From NCBI GenBank assembly GCA_947500445.1, contig CANMSB010000001.1:186001-250000 (forward strand): DNA of 64,000 nucleotides. The letters run 5' to 3'. Source of the DNA: an uncultured Flavobacteriaceae bacterium (GTDB lineage: Bacteria; Bacteroidota; Bacteroidia; Flavobacteriales; Flavobacteriaceae). The notes under the pieces were generated by a model. The model saw nothing but the letters and a program-made list of their open reading frames with translations. It was not told the DNA's origin and did no database searches. Both the position numbers and the translations under genes were made by a program. Positions 41,830 to 50,160 of the stretch are shown here, one piece after another (within the stretch, counting starts at the first letter, position 1; each line of letters opens with the position of its first letter).

Positions 41830-41862
41830 TTGAAGTAGTTCTGCAAAAAAGAAGTACATTTA
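41830..41862 (+). promoter_or_regulatory. candidate promoter upstream of the cobalamin riboswitch (TTG-N22-TACATTTA)
   Basis: TTG at 41830-41832 and TACATTTA at 41855-41862 are 22 nt apart. The -7 box differs from TANNTTTG only in the last base. Transcription would start near 41868, just before the riboswitch, as expected for the btuB operon. The spacing is at the long end. Confidence 0.5.
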
Positions 41863-41881
41863 CTCCGAATTTTGGTTTCCA

Positions 41882-42051
41882 TCGGTTTTCGTGATGGAAT
41901 TAAAAGGGAATCCGGTGTAAATCCGGAGCTGTTCCCGCAACTGTAAGCTTTGTTTGCATAAATGCAAATGTTTGTTACCAGCTACAAGACCACTGTCTAT
42001 TTCAACTGGATGGGAAGGTGGGTAACGAAACGCAAGTCAGGAGACCTGCCG
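41882..42051 (+). promoter_or_regulatory. cobalamin (B12) riboswitch controlling btuB operon
   Basis: The leader contains the conserved cobalamin riboswitch elements in order: GGTTTTCGTGATGGAAT, then GGGAATCCGGTG, GCTGTTCCCGCAACTGTAA, then CCACTGTC near 41991, GATGGGAAGG near 42010, and the B12 box AGTCAGGAGACCTGCC at about 42036-42051. In the bound state such RNAs usually switch off translation or transcription. It ends about 49 bp before the btuB start codon. An open reading frame in phase with btuB passes through its second half (41962 onward), so the leader could be misannotated as coding. Confidence 0.95.
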
Positions 42052-42099
42052 AATTCGGAACTAAAAACTATAGACTTTCGGGTAAAAGGTCTTTTGTGT

Positions 42100-43938
42100 A
42101 TGAAAACAATATTCACTATTCTGGTGCTATTTGGTGGTGCCGTATCTCTTTTTGGACAAAATAATGAGGTCATCGTTCTCGATGAGGTCATTTTGGCCGA
42201 TGTGAAGTTGCGACAGTTTTCCGATGGTATAAAAACCTTGACGCTAAACGACTCCGTTGCGCGCCGTAATTCCGGTACGTTTACCGATAACCTACGGTTT
42301 AACACCAACCTTTATTTTAAGGAGTACGGGTATGGAATGACTTCCACGGTCGCCTTCCTGGGTACGGGAGCGTCACAGACCGCGGTAGTTTGGAACGGAA
42401 TCAACATCAATTCGCAAATGAGCGGCCAAACCGATTTCAACACCTTACTTTCGCAATCCGTCAATGAAGTTGTTGTACGTAGCGGTGGTGGCAGCACACA
42501 ATATGGTACCGGGGCCATTGGCGGTAGCGTACATTTGAATTCCGTACTCAAGTTTGAAGAACACACATCGCACAACGTAAATATGGGTTATGGTGCCTTT
42601 GATACCCGCTCCCTTTTCTACAATACTTCTTTAGGAAATACAAAAAGTGCTTTTAAGATAGGGGTAGGATATTTTGGTTCTGAAAACGACTACAAGTATT
42701 TGGGGACCGAGCGTAGCAATGAGAACGGTGCCTTTGACAACACCGCGATCGATCTTTCCTATGGTCTGGTGTTGGGAAAGACGAATATCATTCAGGCGTA
42801 CCATCAAAGTTTTTTGGGTGACCGTAACTTTTCGAGCACGTTAACGGCTCCTTCCAATGACCGCTATCGAGATTACAATTCCAGGTCGTTGTTGGAATGG
42901 GTCAATTTCGGGAGCAAGACCGTACAACGGGTAAAGGCAGCGCATTTATACGAACGCTACCGGTATTATCCGAACAATGCGGTGGAAGACTTTAGCACTG
43001 GGAAAGCATCGACCGCACTCTTCAATTATGATTTGAAGTATCGTTTTAAAAAAGTGGTAATAAACGGAATTTCGGAGTTTCAATATATCGATGCCGAAGG
43101 ATCCTCCATACGTTCCGAAAACCGACAAATACTCACAGGCATGCTATTGGTACGGCATACTCCAAGCGAAAAGTTTCGGTATGGGGTGAATCTTCGGAAA
43201 GATTGGGTAAGTGGTTATGAGAGTCCGCTGCTGTTTTCAGCTAACGGAAGCTATGATATTACAAAGGCCTACACCGTGAGCTTTCAGGCATCAAAAAACT
43301 TCAGGATTCCAACGTTCAACGATTTGTACTGGCAGGGTGCCGGGGCCGGTGGTAATTCCGATTTGGTTCCGGAAACGGCATTGCAAGGAGAGCTCGGACA
43401 ATCCTTACGGTTCAAGAATGTTCTCTTTCAACTGAACGGATATTACATCGCCACCAGGGACCTCATACAATGGCGGCCTGATTTGGCCGGGGTATGGACA
43501 CCGGTCAATGTTAACGAAACGGAGCAGTTCGGTTTTGAACTGGAATCGCAATGGAATAAAAAAATGACATGGGCAGAGGTATCCGTAAACGGGGCGTACG
43601 CTTTTACCAAATCATTGGATGCGGAAACGGGAAACCAATTGTTATACGTACCCTTGCATACGGCTAGGGCCAATATTGCTCTGGTAAAAGGGAAATGGAC
43701 CACCTATTATCAAACACTTTACAATGGTGAGGTGTTTACCACTACGGATAACAAGCAGACATTATCGGATTATGTTATCGGCAATTGGGGGTTGGAGTAT
43801 GAGCTGCCAAAGTTCTTGGATATGACGGTAACCGCGGCTTGTAAGATAAACAATATTGCCAATGTCGAATACCAAAATATAGCGTTCAGGCCCATGCCGA
43901 ACCGAAACCTGCACTTTCAACTTAACTTTAATTTTTAA
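42100..43938 (+). CDS. btuB: TonB-dependent vitamin B12 outer-membrane transporter BtuB
   Basis: The 612-residue protein has a signal peptide (TIFTILVLFGGAVSLFGQ) and the plug/barrel layout of TonB-dependent transporters: a plug domain (about 30-140, with RRNSGTFTDNLRFNTNLYFKEYG and TGASQTAVVWNGININSQMSGQ) and a 22-strand barrel ending HFQLNFNF with the C-terminal Phe. The riboswitch immediately upstream and the cob genes next to it make cobalamin or cobinamide the substrate. I start at ATG 42100 (MKTIFTI); longer in-frame starts lie inside the riboswitch. The gene ends 3 bp before the BtuG-like gene. Confidence 0.92.
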   Translation: MKTIFTILVLFGGAVSLFGQNNEVIVLDEVILADVKLRQFSDGIKTLTLNDSVARRNSGTFTDNLRFNTNLYFKEYGYGMTSTVAFLGTGASQTAVVWNGININSQMSGQTDFNTLLSQSVNEVVVRSGGGSTQYGTGAIGGSVHLNSVLKFEEHTSHNVNMGYGAFDTRSLFYNTSLGNTKSAFKIGVGYFGSENDYKYLGTERSNENGAFDNTAIDLSYGLVLGKTNIIQAYHQSFLGDRNFSSTLTAPSNDRYRDYNSRSLLEWVNFGSKTVQRVKAAHLYERYRYYPNNAVEDFSTGKASTALFNYDLKYRFKKVVINGISEFQYIDAEGSSIRSENRQILTGMLLVRHTPSEKFRYGVNLRKDWVSGYESPLLFSANGSYDITKAYTVSFQASKNFRIPTFNDLYWQGAGAGGNSDLVPETALQGELGQSLRFKNVLFQLNGYYIATRDLIQWRPDLAGVWTPVNVNETEQFGFELESQWNKKMTWAEVSVNGAYAFTKSLDAETGNQLLYVPLHTARANIALVKGKWTTYYQTLYNGEVFTTTDNKQTLSDYVIGNWGLEYELPKFLDMTVTAACKINNIANVEYQNIAFRPMPNRNLHFQLNFNF

Positions 43939-43941
43939 CAA

Positions 43942-45003
43942 ATGAACTTTAGAAAAATTGTATTGGCCTTGGCCTTAGGGGGAATCATCATCGCCTGTGA
44001 AAACGATGATAACAATGATCCGGTAATGGCCCAAGGAGATTTTGAAAATGGTATTCTGGTCACCAATGAAGGCCCGTTCAATAATGGTACCGGAACGGTG
44101 TCCTTTATATCGGAAGCCTTGGACACGGTGGGGAATGCCATTTACAACAGCGTAAACGGTTCCGATCTTGGGAACATCGTACAGTCTATCGGTTTTTCCG
44201 GCAACAAGGCCTACATCGTCGCCAATGTCTCCAACACCATTACCGTAGTCGACCGCTATACTTTTGAGGAATTGGCCTTGATCGATACGGGCTTGGATAA
44301 CCCCAGGTATTTTGTTGCCGTAAATGGAACAGGTTACGTAACCAATTGGGGAGACGGTATGGACGAGACCGACGATTTTATTGCATTGGTAGACTTGGAA
44401 AGTAATACAATAACGGGAAGTATTCCCGTTCCTTTTGGTCCCGAGGACATTTTGGCCAGTGGCAGCACCGTGTATGTGGCCCACCAAGGCGCTTTTGGTT
44501 TTAATGATAAAATTTCCGTAATCGATACGGATACCGATGCCGTATCCGATACCATAACCGTAGGGGCGGTGCCGAACTCCATGCAATTGGATGCTGCAGG
44601 AGACCTTTGGGTGCTCTCGGCCGGAAAGCCCAATTTTTCTGGAGAGGAAACCGCTGGAAGGTTGCAGAAGATTGCGGTACAAACCGCTACGGTGACCACA
44701 ACCTTCGATTTTGAAGTAACGGAACACCCCAATCACCTAAGTTTGGACGGTAGTACCTTGTATTATAGTTTGGACGGAAACGTTTTTGGATTGGATACGG
44801 ACGCCACCGCCCTGCCCGCGGAAAGCGATTTTTCCGGTTTAAGTATTTATGGAATGACAACGAATAGGGGTAGGTTGTATACTACGGATGCCAAGGACTT
44901 CGCCAGTAACGGTGATTTAAACATTTTCTCATTGGACACCAAATCCGAAATCGGGTCGTTTGAGGTCGGTATTATTCCGGGTGGTGTCTACTTTAATGAA
45001 TAG
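43942..45003 (+). CDS. BtuG-like surface lipoprotein (beta-propeller, YncE/DUF5074 type)
   Basis: The 353-residue protein has a lipoprotein signal (VLALALGGIIIACENDD, lipobox Cys about residue 19) followed by a seven-bladed beta-propeller-like region (about 40-345) of YncE/DUF5074 type, with repeated units such as NKAYIVANVSNTITVVDRYTFEE and STVYVAHQG. In Bacteroides, BtuG is a surface-exposed propeller lipoprotein that binds cobalamin with very high affinity and covers the BtuB barrel. This gene has the same fold, same lipid anchor and same position 3 bp behind btuB under the riboswitch. Identity with BtuG cannot be confirmed by sequence alone. Confidence 0.8.
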   Translation: MNFRKIVLALALGGIIIACENDDNNDPVMAQGDFENGILVTNEGPFNNGTGTVSFISEALDTVGNAIYNSVNGSDLGNIVQSIGFSGNKAYIVANVSNTITVVDRYTFEELALIDTGLDNPRYFVAVNGTGYVTNWGDGMDETDDFIALVDLESNTITGSIPVPFGPEDILASGSTVYVAHQGAFGFNDKISVIDTDTDAVSDTITVGAVPNSMQLDAAGDLWVLSAGKPNFSGEETAGRLQKIAVQTATVTTTFDFEVTEHPNHLSLDGSTLYYSLDGNVFGLDTDATALPAESDFSGLSIYGMTTNRGRLYTTDAKDFASNGDLNIFSLDTKSEIGSFEVGIIPGGVYFNE

Positions 45004-45039
45004 CGTTGCCTGTTTCAGTTGGTCCTAAATTAAATTTTT

Positions 45040-45978
45040 ATGCTAAAGGTTTGTTCATTTCTACCCGCCGTTACCCAAATGATATACGATATGGGGTTGC
45101 AGGAACACCTTTACGGCGTTACGTTCGAATGTCCCCAGGTAGCACTTTTTGAAAAGAACGTGGTCGTTCGTTGTGTTTTGGAGGGTAAAGCATATAGCAG
45201 CCGTGAAATAGATAGGCTTTTCTCTGAAAGTAAGCGTACGGGGAAAAGCCTGTATTATGTGGAAGAACAGCTGATGGAAGAACTCGCTCCCGACGTGATT
45301 TTTACCCAGGACGTTTGCGATGTATGCCAAATAGATACTGCAGCTACCTCCGCAGCAATTGCGCATTTGAAAAAAAGACCGCTTTTGATTTCGATAACGC
45401 CGAATACATTAGAGGATGTATTTGATAACGCTTTGACCATTGCTGCAGCAATTGGAAAAAAAGCGATCGGTATGGCATATGTGGAGCGGTTAAAGCAACG
45501 AATGTCCGTTGTTACCGCACGATTAAAGAAGTATAAGGTAAAGACAAAACGCATTTCACTTTTAGAGTGGATCGATCCCTTGTTCAATTGTGGGCATTGG
45601 ATTCCCGATCAAATCGCCGCTGCCGGCGGTGTCGATTTGTTGTCGAACCCATCTGGCAACAGCACTGTTTTGCAATGGGAAGATTTGACGGCATACGACC
45701 CGGAAATTATTGGTGTCGCTCCCTGTGGATTTACTGTAGAAAGAACCTTAAAAGAAATCCGGCTGCTTACGGATAGAACTGGTTGGGTCACGCTTTCGGC
45801 AGTGCGATCAAATGCGGTCTATAGCATCGATTTTGATTTGTTTACACAATCTTCGGCCAGTACTTTGGTCGATGGAATAGAACTATTGGCGGCATTATTT
45901 CACCCGGAGGCCATACCTTTTCCAAAACGTTTGGTACATAAGATAAAGCGCTTATCAGGAGTGGCGTTATTGGAATGA
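45040..45978 (+). CDS. BtuF-like cobalamin-binding protein without a signal peptide
   Basis: The 312-residue protein matches class III periplasmic cobalamin-binding proteins (COG0614): LKVCSFLPAVTQMIYDMGLQEHLYGVTFEC at the start, APDVIFTQDVCDVCQID near 90, SLLEWIDPLFNCGHWIPDQIAAAGG near 180, and HPEAIPFPKRL near the end. Unlike the canonical BtuF it begins directly with the binding fold and has neither a signal peptide nor a lipobox. It may therefore bind corrinoids in the cytoplasm or be exported otherwise. It is the third gene of the riboswitch-controlled operon, 36 bp after the BtuG-like gene, and is followed by a terminator hairpin. Confidence 0.82.
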   Translation: MLKVCSFLPAVTQMIYDMGLQEHLYGVTFECPQVALFEKNVVVRCVLEGKAYSSREIDRLFSESKRTGKSLYYVEEQLMEELAPDVIFTQDVCDVCQIDTAATSAAIAHLKKRPLLISITPNTLEDVFDNALTIAAAIGKKAIGMAYVERLKQRMSVVTARLKKYKVKTKRISLLEWIDPLFNCGHWIPDQIAAAGGVDLLSNPSGNSTVLQWEDLTAYDPEIIGVAPCGFTVERTLKEIRLLTDRTGWVTLSAVRSNAVYSIDFDLFTQSSASTLVDGIELLAALFHPEAIPFPKRLVHKIKRLSGVALLE

Positions 45979-46045
45979 AGTTCGTTTTATACCATTTCTG
46001 GTATTATGTGGTAACAAAAAGCGAACTGTTATGAAATATCATATC

Positions 46046-46084
46046 AAAAAAAATGGTGATCACTAACAATAGTGATCACCATTT
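46046..46084 (-). terminator. intrinsic terminator between B12 operon and S41 peptidase gene
   Basis: AAATGGTGATCACT (46051-46064) pairs perfectly over 14 bp with AGTGATCACCATTT (46071-46084), with a 6-nt loop. Read on the minus strand it is followed by eight T residues, so it is strongest as the terminator of the minus-strand peptidase gene; the T-run on the plus side is poorer. Confidence 0.85.
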
Positions 46085-46102
46085 CTATATTAAGTAATAT
46101 TC

Positions 46103-47605
46103 TTATTCGGAAGGCCGCATTGCCGCAGGCAATCTTTTAACATACATGTTGTCCTTGGTGGGGCCGTTCATCTTAGACGTACTGAAATCGTTGATTGGCA
46201 TTCTGGGTGTGGTTCGTCCACTTTTGGCCGAAACTCCGCTGATTGCGTCCAAAGCCGCCTTTAACAAGGGCTCGTTTTCATCACCTAAAACTCCGAGATC
46301 GTCAATTTCTTCTTCCAAAACAATATCGGGAATCAGACCGCTGGTATAATCAAAGAAGCCGTCGGCGTTCGCACTTCGTCCGATAAGCGGTTGAATGGCC
46401 CATTGGTTGTCCGGGTTAATTTCGTTTTCGCGTTCCGGGTTATAAATGTAGGGGCCAAAGTTACTGTTCACATCATCGACCATCGTTGTTGAGAATTCAT
46501 TTTTTCCCCTTGTAGTATCGCCCACATGAATAACGTCCATATAAGGAACCAAGCTATTGATGACCAATTCACTGGCAGAAGCCGAACTACGGAGGGCAAT
46601 CACATAAACTTGGCTAAGGTTTAAGCTATTCAATGCTTGGCCTTCCACATTATCTTGAAAATAACGGTTTACATCCACATTTTCCGCTGTTAAAAAAGCA
46701 TTGTACTTGTCGTTGTAAATAGACTTGGAGAATACCCGGTCCGTGGAATTATCATAGATCATACTGGCCAAACGTTGGGATGTAAGAACACTACCACCGG
46801 GATTGTACCGAAGGTCGAGGACCAAATCGGTAATCCCTTCACTCTTAAAACGGCCAAAAACCTCGTTCAACGCCGTATCAAATTCATCTAAAAATTGATT
46901 ATACACCAAATAACCGATGCGTCGCCCATTTTGTTCAATGATTTTTTCCATTAAAATCGGTTGGGACTGAAAACCGGCCTGTTTGGTAAGAGTCACCTCT
47001 TCATCGGTAGGGGTAATCGTATTGTTGCTGATGGTAGCCAAATTAAGGGTATACGTTGAATTGTCCCCAAAAAGAAGACCAATATAGTTGTCCAAGGTAA
47101 GCGCTTGTCCATCAACACCTGTAAAGAGATCTCCACGTGCTATATTTTTACCAGCGGCATCGGAATTTGGTTCTATATACTGTACATAACCAAAAAGGTC
47201 GTTCCCGGTATTGAAGCGAACAAGGCCGAACTCTAATCCATTACTGCTCGATACCCCCGACAAACTCTGGGTCAACTCTTTATAATTGCTGGAGTAGAAG
47301 GTGAAACGGTCTTCTGCAAAGCGTAATTTGTTATCGAACAATGCTCCAGGATCGCTCTCCGAAGCCAAAAAGTCCGTATAGTCTTCCGTTGTCGTAAATG
47401 CATCATCGGCCAAATTGGGAACATCTTGTTGCCAGAAATACCATAAATTGGTGGCTTTCCATATAAAATCCTGTGAAACAACATTAACCGTATCCAAGGG
47501 TTCCTGTCCCGTAGGTTCGGGTGTGTCAGGCCCATCATCATTGTTACAAGCGGTAAATAATAGTCCCGTAATAAGGGCAAAAGACAAAAACTTTCTCATA
47601 TTCAA
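46103..47605 (-). CDS. S41-family periplasmic peptidase (lipoprotein)
   Basis: The 500-residue protein has a lipoprotein signal (SFALITGLLFTACNNDD). A PDZ-like segment lies at about residues 130-200 (GLVRFNTGNDLFGYVQYIEPNSDAAGKNIARGDLF), followed by the S41 peptidase domain: LVLDLRYNPGGSVLTSQRLA near 270, the catalytic serine in ALRSSASASELVINSLVPY near 340 and the catalytic lysine in GDTTRGKNEF near 365. Tail processing proteases of this family cleave unfolded C-termini. Its length is large because of an N-terminal domain of about 120 residues. Its promoter region is next to the deleted repeat copy at 47715. Confidence 0.88.
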   Translation of the reverse strand: MNMRKFLSFALITGLLFTACNNDDGPDTPEPTGQEPLDTVNVVSQDFIWKATNLWYFWQQDVPNLADDAFTTTEDYTDFLASESDPGALFDNKLRFAEDRFTFYSSNYKELTQSLSGVSSSNGLEFGLVRFNTGNDLFGYVQYIEPNSDAAGKNIARGDLFTGVDGQALTLDNYIGLLFGDNSTYTLNLATISNNTITPTDEEVTLTKQAGFQSQPILMEKIIEQNGRRIGYLVYNQFLDEFDTALNEVFGRFKSEGITDLVLDLRYNPGGSVLTSQRLASMIYDNSTDRVFSKSIYNDKYNAFLTAENVDVNRYFQDNVEGQALNSLNLSQVYVIALRSSASASELVINSLVPYMDVIHVGDTTRGKNEFSTTMVDDVNSNFGPYIYNPERENEINPDNQWAIQPLIGRSANADGFFDYTSGLIPDIVLEEEIDDLGVLGDENEPLLKAALDAISGVSAKSGRTTPRMPINDFSTSKMNGPTKDNMYVKRLPAAMRPSE

Positions 47606-47714
47606 TTCATTTTTTAATGTTCGGGTATCTTCCCGGATAGATACGTAATAAGAGGGCGGTGTAGATTTCCATTCCTAGAATGGATAACAACCATTACGAT
47701 GAAAACCCTACCGA

Positions 47715-47790
47715 ATATCAATTTAATTTTGAAATAGCACTAACAAATAATTCCATATCTATACAGGCCATTTCAAAGTTAAAGTGATAT
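47715..47790 (+). repeat. dispersed MITE-like repeat, internally deleted copy C
   Basis: The left end ATATCAATTTAATTTTGAAAT (47715-47735) and right end ATTTCAAAGTTAAAGTGATAT (47770-47790) are inverted copies with 19 of 21 matches. Next to the left end, GAAATAGCACTAACAAAT matches the full copies, but the about 100-bp centre with the CCGTAGCTACGG palindrome is missing. The element is 76 bp. Confidence 0.7.
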
Positions 47791-47890
47791 GGAATTCGGG
47801 TTTTTAATGCAACATAAACCGCTTTACCATGTTTAATATTAGTGTTAACAGGGGCAAAATACTTACTTCAAAAAGAATAAAAAATTTTTT

Positions 47891-47915
47891 GTAACAAAAT
47901 TCGATGTTCTTCGTC
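47891..47915 (+). promoter_or_regulatory. candidate ECF-type promoter of the sigma operon (GTAAC-N16-CGTC)
   Basis: GTAAC (47891-47895) and CGTC (47912-47915) are separated by 16 nt, a common arrangement of ECF sigma-factor promoters (AAC at -35, CGTC at -10). It would start transcription near 47922, 41 bp before the sigma-factor start, consistent with self-activation. Only one instance was found in this window, so this is a candidate. Confidence 0.45.
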
Positions 47916-47962
47916 TTCCTTATGTGAACTGCTAACAACGGTTTAAAAACAACCCGACCATA

Positions 47963-48472
47963 ATGCAACAGTCAGAATTTTTGAATGTAGTAATGCCCTT
48001 TAAGGATAAGTTGTTCCGGTTGGCGAAAAGGCTATTGGTTTCCACACAAGAGGCCGAGGACGCTACCCAGGAGATTCTGTTAAAGTTATGGTCTAAAAAA
48101 AAGGTGATGGACTCTTATAATAATGTAGAGGCATTCGCGATGACCATGACCAAGAATTTCTGTTTGGATCGGTTGAAATCCAAACAGGCGAACAACCTAA
48201 AGTTGGTCCATAGCAATTATGCAGAGGAGAATTCGGGACTACAAAAGCAGTTGGAAGCAAAGGATAGTGTGGGTTGGGTACAACGGATTATGGAGGAACT
48301 GCCAGAGCAACAAAAACTGGTTTTGCAGTTACGGGACGTAGAGGAATATGATTTTGATGAAATTTCCCAAATGTTGGATATGCAACCTACTGCGGTACGT
48401 GTAGCATTATCTAGGGCAAGAAAAGCGGTAAGAGAAAAATTAGTACAAAAACATCGATATGGAATCGGCTAA
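47963..48472 (+). CDS. ECF-type RNA polymerase sigma-70 factor
   Basis: The 169-residue protein has sigma-70 region 2 (about residues 15-85, with STQEAEDATQEILLKLW and AFAMTMTKNFCLDRLKS) and region 4 (about 105-160, with YDFDEISQMLDMQPTAVRVALSRARKAVREKL). As usual for ECF sigmas, regions 1 and 3 are absent. Its last 14 bases overlap the start of the next gene, a membrane anti-sigma-like protein, so the two are translationally coupled. It is the first gene of a five-gene operon ending in three DUF4252 genes. Confidence 0.92.
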   Translation: MQQSEFLNVVMPFKDKLFRLAKRLLVSTQEAEDATQEILLKLWSKKKVMDSYNNVEAFAMTMTKNFCLDRLKSKQANNLKLVHSNYAEENSGLQKQLEAKDSVGWVQRIMEELPEQQKLVLQLRDVEEYDFDEISQMLDMQPTAVRVALSRARKAVREKLVQKHRYGIG

Positions 48473-48899
48473 AATAGAAGAATTATTAGAGAAGTATTTT
48501 GAAGCTACCGCTACGGTGGCGGAAGAAGAAACCCTGAGGAAGTATTTCAATCAAGAAAGTGTGGCAACACATCTAAAGACGTACGCCCCAATGTTTCAAT
48601 ATTTTTCGAGCGCCAAGAACGAGCGGTTTACGAAACAAATCCCATTAAAACCTAGAAAAAACTATTTGAAATGGGCCGCTGTAGCAGCAGTAACGATACT
48701 TGCCATTGGTGTTTACATGAACTGGTCTTCAGGGACCGGCACCGAAGATCCCTGGGAAGGGCAATATACCCAAGCAGAAATTGAATCTGCACAGGAAGCA
48801 TTGGCCATGTTGGGGATGAACTTTCAAAAAGGTACGGAACAGTTGTACCACTTGGAAAAATTTGAAGAAACCACGAATAAATTTTTAATCAAAGAATAA
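48459..48899 (+). CDS. single-pass membrane anti-sigma-like protein
   Basis: The 146-residue protein has a cytoplasmic-like N-terminus (about 1-65), one transmembrane segment (LKWAAVAAVTILAIGVYMNW, about 70-89) and a short acidic extracytoplasmic tail. It overlaps the sigma-factor gene by 14 bp. Position, size and topology fit a membrane anti-sigma factor, but no zinc-binding motif is present. Its tail contains EEA-like helical sequence (YTQAEIESAQEALAMLG). Function inferred from context. Confidence 0.6.
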   Translation: MESAKIEELLEKYFEATATVAEEETLRKYFNQESVATHLKTYAPMFQYFSSAKNERFTKQIPLKPRKNYLKWAAVAAVTILAIGVYMNWSSGTGTEDPWEGQYTQAEIESAQEALAMLGMNFQKGTEQLYHLEKFEETTNKFLIKE

Positions 48900-48905
48900 A
48901 AAATC

Positions 48906-49457
48906 ATGAAAAGAATAGCAGTTATCATCCTTTTGACCATAGCACCCCTATTTTCTTATGGTCAGGACATTTTCGATAAATATGAAGATGACGACAAGGT
49001 CACCTTTGTGGCAATGCAGCCCAAAATGTTTCAAATGCTCGGTAAAATGAGTGTTAGCTCCGATGATCCCGAGGCAAAAGAATTTTTCAAATTGGTCAAC
49101 TCCATTACCAGTTTTAAGGTAATCACAACGGAGGACGGTACCATTTCGAAGGATGTCGGCACTTGGGTGACAAAACGTTTAAAAAGTTCGGCCTTTGAGG
49201 AATTGATGCGGGTACGCGATGGGGACTCCAATGTAAAGTTTTATGTGAAGGAAGGGAAAGACGATGATCACGTAAAAGAGTTATTGATGTTCGTTACGGG
49301 TATCAAGGAACAGAACATTGAAATAAACGGTAAAAAAATGGAAACGGTATTGTTGTCCCTTACCGGTGATATCGATCTCAGAAGTATTTCCAAGTTGACG
49401 CAAAAAATGAACCTTCCCGGTGGAGACCAACTGGGCAAGGCCGGCGATGGCAACTGA
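48906..49457 (+). CDS. DUF4252 family secreted protein (copy 1)
   Basis: The 183-residue protein has a signal peptide (IAVIILLTIAPLFSYGQ). The mature part is a DUF4252 domain, with the IFDKYEDDDKVTFVAMQPKMF start and FEELMRVRDGDSNVKFYVKEGKDDDHVKELLMFV core (about 95-130). Its core is clearly paralogous to the next gene, suggesting duplication. The family is found in Bacteroidota behind ECF sigma genes; function unknown. It is 7 bp after the anti-sigma-like gene. Confidence 0.8.
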   Translation: MKRIAVIILLTIAPLFSYGQDIFDKYEDDDKVTFVAMQPKMFQMLGKMSVSSDDPEAKEFFKLVNSITSFKVITTEDGTISKDVGTWVTKRLKSSAFEELMRVRDGDSNVKFYVKEGKDDDHVKELLMFVTGIKEQNIEINGKKMETVLLSLTGDIDLRSISKLTQKMNLPGGDQLGKAGDGN

Positions 49458-49593
49458 TCATTGTCGTTTACAGTCCGAACCGCGTTCGAATTTAATCACG
49501 GCTCGCGCGGATTTATAGAAAAATTAGTACACATTTAATATTCATCAATCAACGGAAATGGAGCTTTCAGGTTCGATTTCAAAAACAGTAATC

Positions 49594-50133
49594 ATGAAAA
49601 AATACATCACACTATTTGCATTGGCAGTCTTACCGGTTTTGGGATATTCCCAATCTATTTTTGACAAATATGAAGAAATGGACCATGTTGCGGCCATTAG
49701 TATCAACAAGGGCCTAATCGATTTGGTCAGTGCCGTAGATATCGACGGCGATGAGGATGCCAAGGAATTTGTAGAAATGGCAAAGGGCCTAAACGGAATA
49801 AAGGTTTTCGTAACGGAGGATAAACGAGTTTCGGCAGATATGGCGACCTCCGTTAAAAAGCATCTTCGTAACGCGAAGTTGGAGGAGTTGATGCGTATCA
49901 AAGATCGCGATACTAACGTAAAGTTCTATGTGAAGGAGGGCAGGGACGACAATCACGTTGCTGAACTTTTGATGTTCGTTTCCGGTTTTGAACATACGGA
50001 CATCGACATTAACGGTAGAAAATTGGAAACCGTTCTGGTAACGGTGACCGGAGATATCGATCTGCGAAAAATAGCGACCTTAACGGAGAAAATGAACCTA
50101 CCGGATGAGCTTAATAAGGCAGGTGAGCGATAG
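49594..50133 (+). CDS. DUF4252 family secreted protein (copy 2)
   Basis: The 179-residue protein begins with a signal peptide (YITLFALAVLPVLGYSQ) and continues with a DUF4252 domain (IFDKYEEMDHVAAISINKG ... EELMRIKDRDTNVKFYVKEGRDDNHVAELLMFV). It shares IFDKYE, ELMR, NVKFYVKEG, DIDLR and EKMNLP with the copy directly upstream. I start at ATG 49594; the in-frame ATG 36 bp upstream has no signal-peptide context. A 136-bp gap from copy 1 is the longest within this operon. Function unknown. Confidence 0.8.
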   Translation: MKKYITLFALAVLPVLGYSQSIFDKYEEMDHVAAISINKGLIDLVSAVDIDGDEDAKEFVEMAKGLNGIKVFVTEDKRVSADMATSVKKHLRNAKLEELMRIKDRDTNVKFYVKEGRDDNHVAELLMFVSGFEHTDIDINGRKLETVLVTVTGDIDLRKIATLTEKMNLPDELNKAGER

Positions 50134-50160
50134 TAGTACCAACCCATTAAAAGAAAGGTC

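Larger units (their letters stand above)
47606..47962. other. 357-bp divergent intergenic region with repeat copy and ECF-type promoter
   Basis: The region separates the minus-strand S41 peptidase gene from the plus-strand ECF sigma operon. It contains the internally deleted repeat copy (47715-47790) and a possible ECF-type promoter (47891-47915). No other gene or RNA was recognised. The surroundings of the repeat are strongly AT-rich. Confidence 0.5.

Noticed and set aside
41772-41882. Longer start for cobU
   Set aside because: Homologues begin at the short MYYITGGERSGKS stretch, and the longer leader reads over the divergent operon's riboswitch region without sequence similarity to the family.
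41962-42099. In-frame N-terminal extension of btuB through the cobalamin riboswitch
   Set aside because: The sequence is the conserved structure of the riboswitch, and a normal signal peptide begins at ATG 42100.
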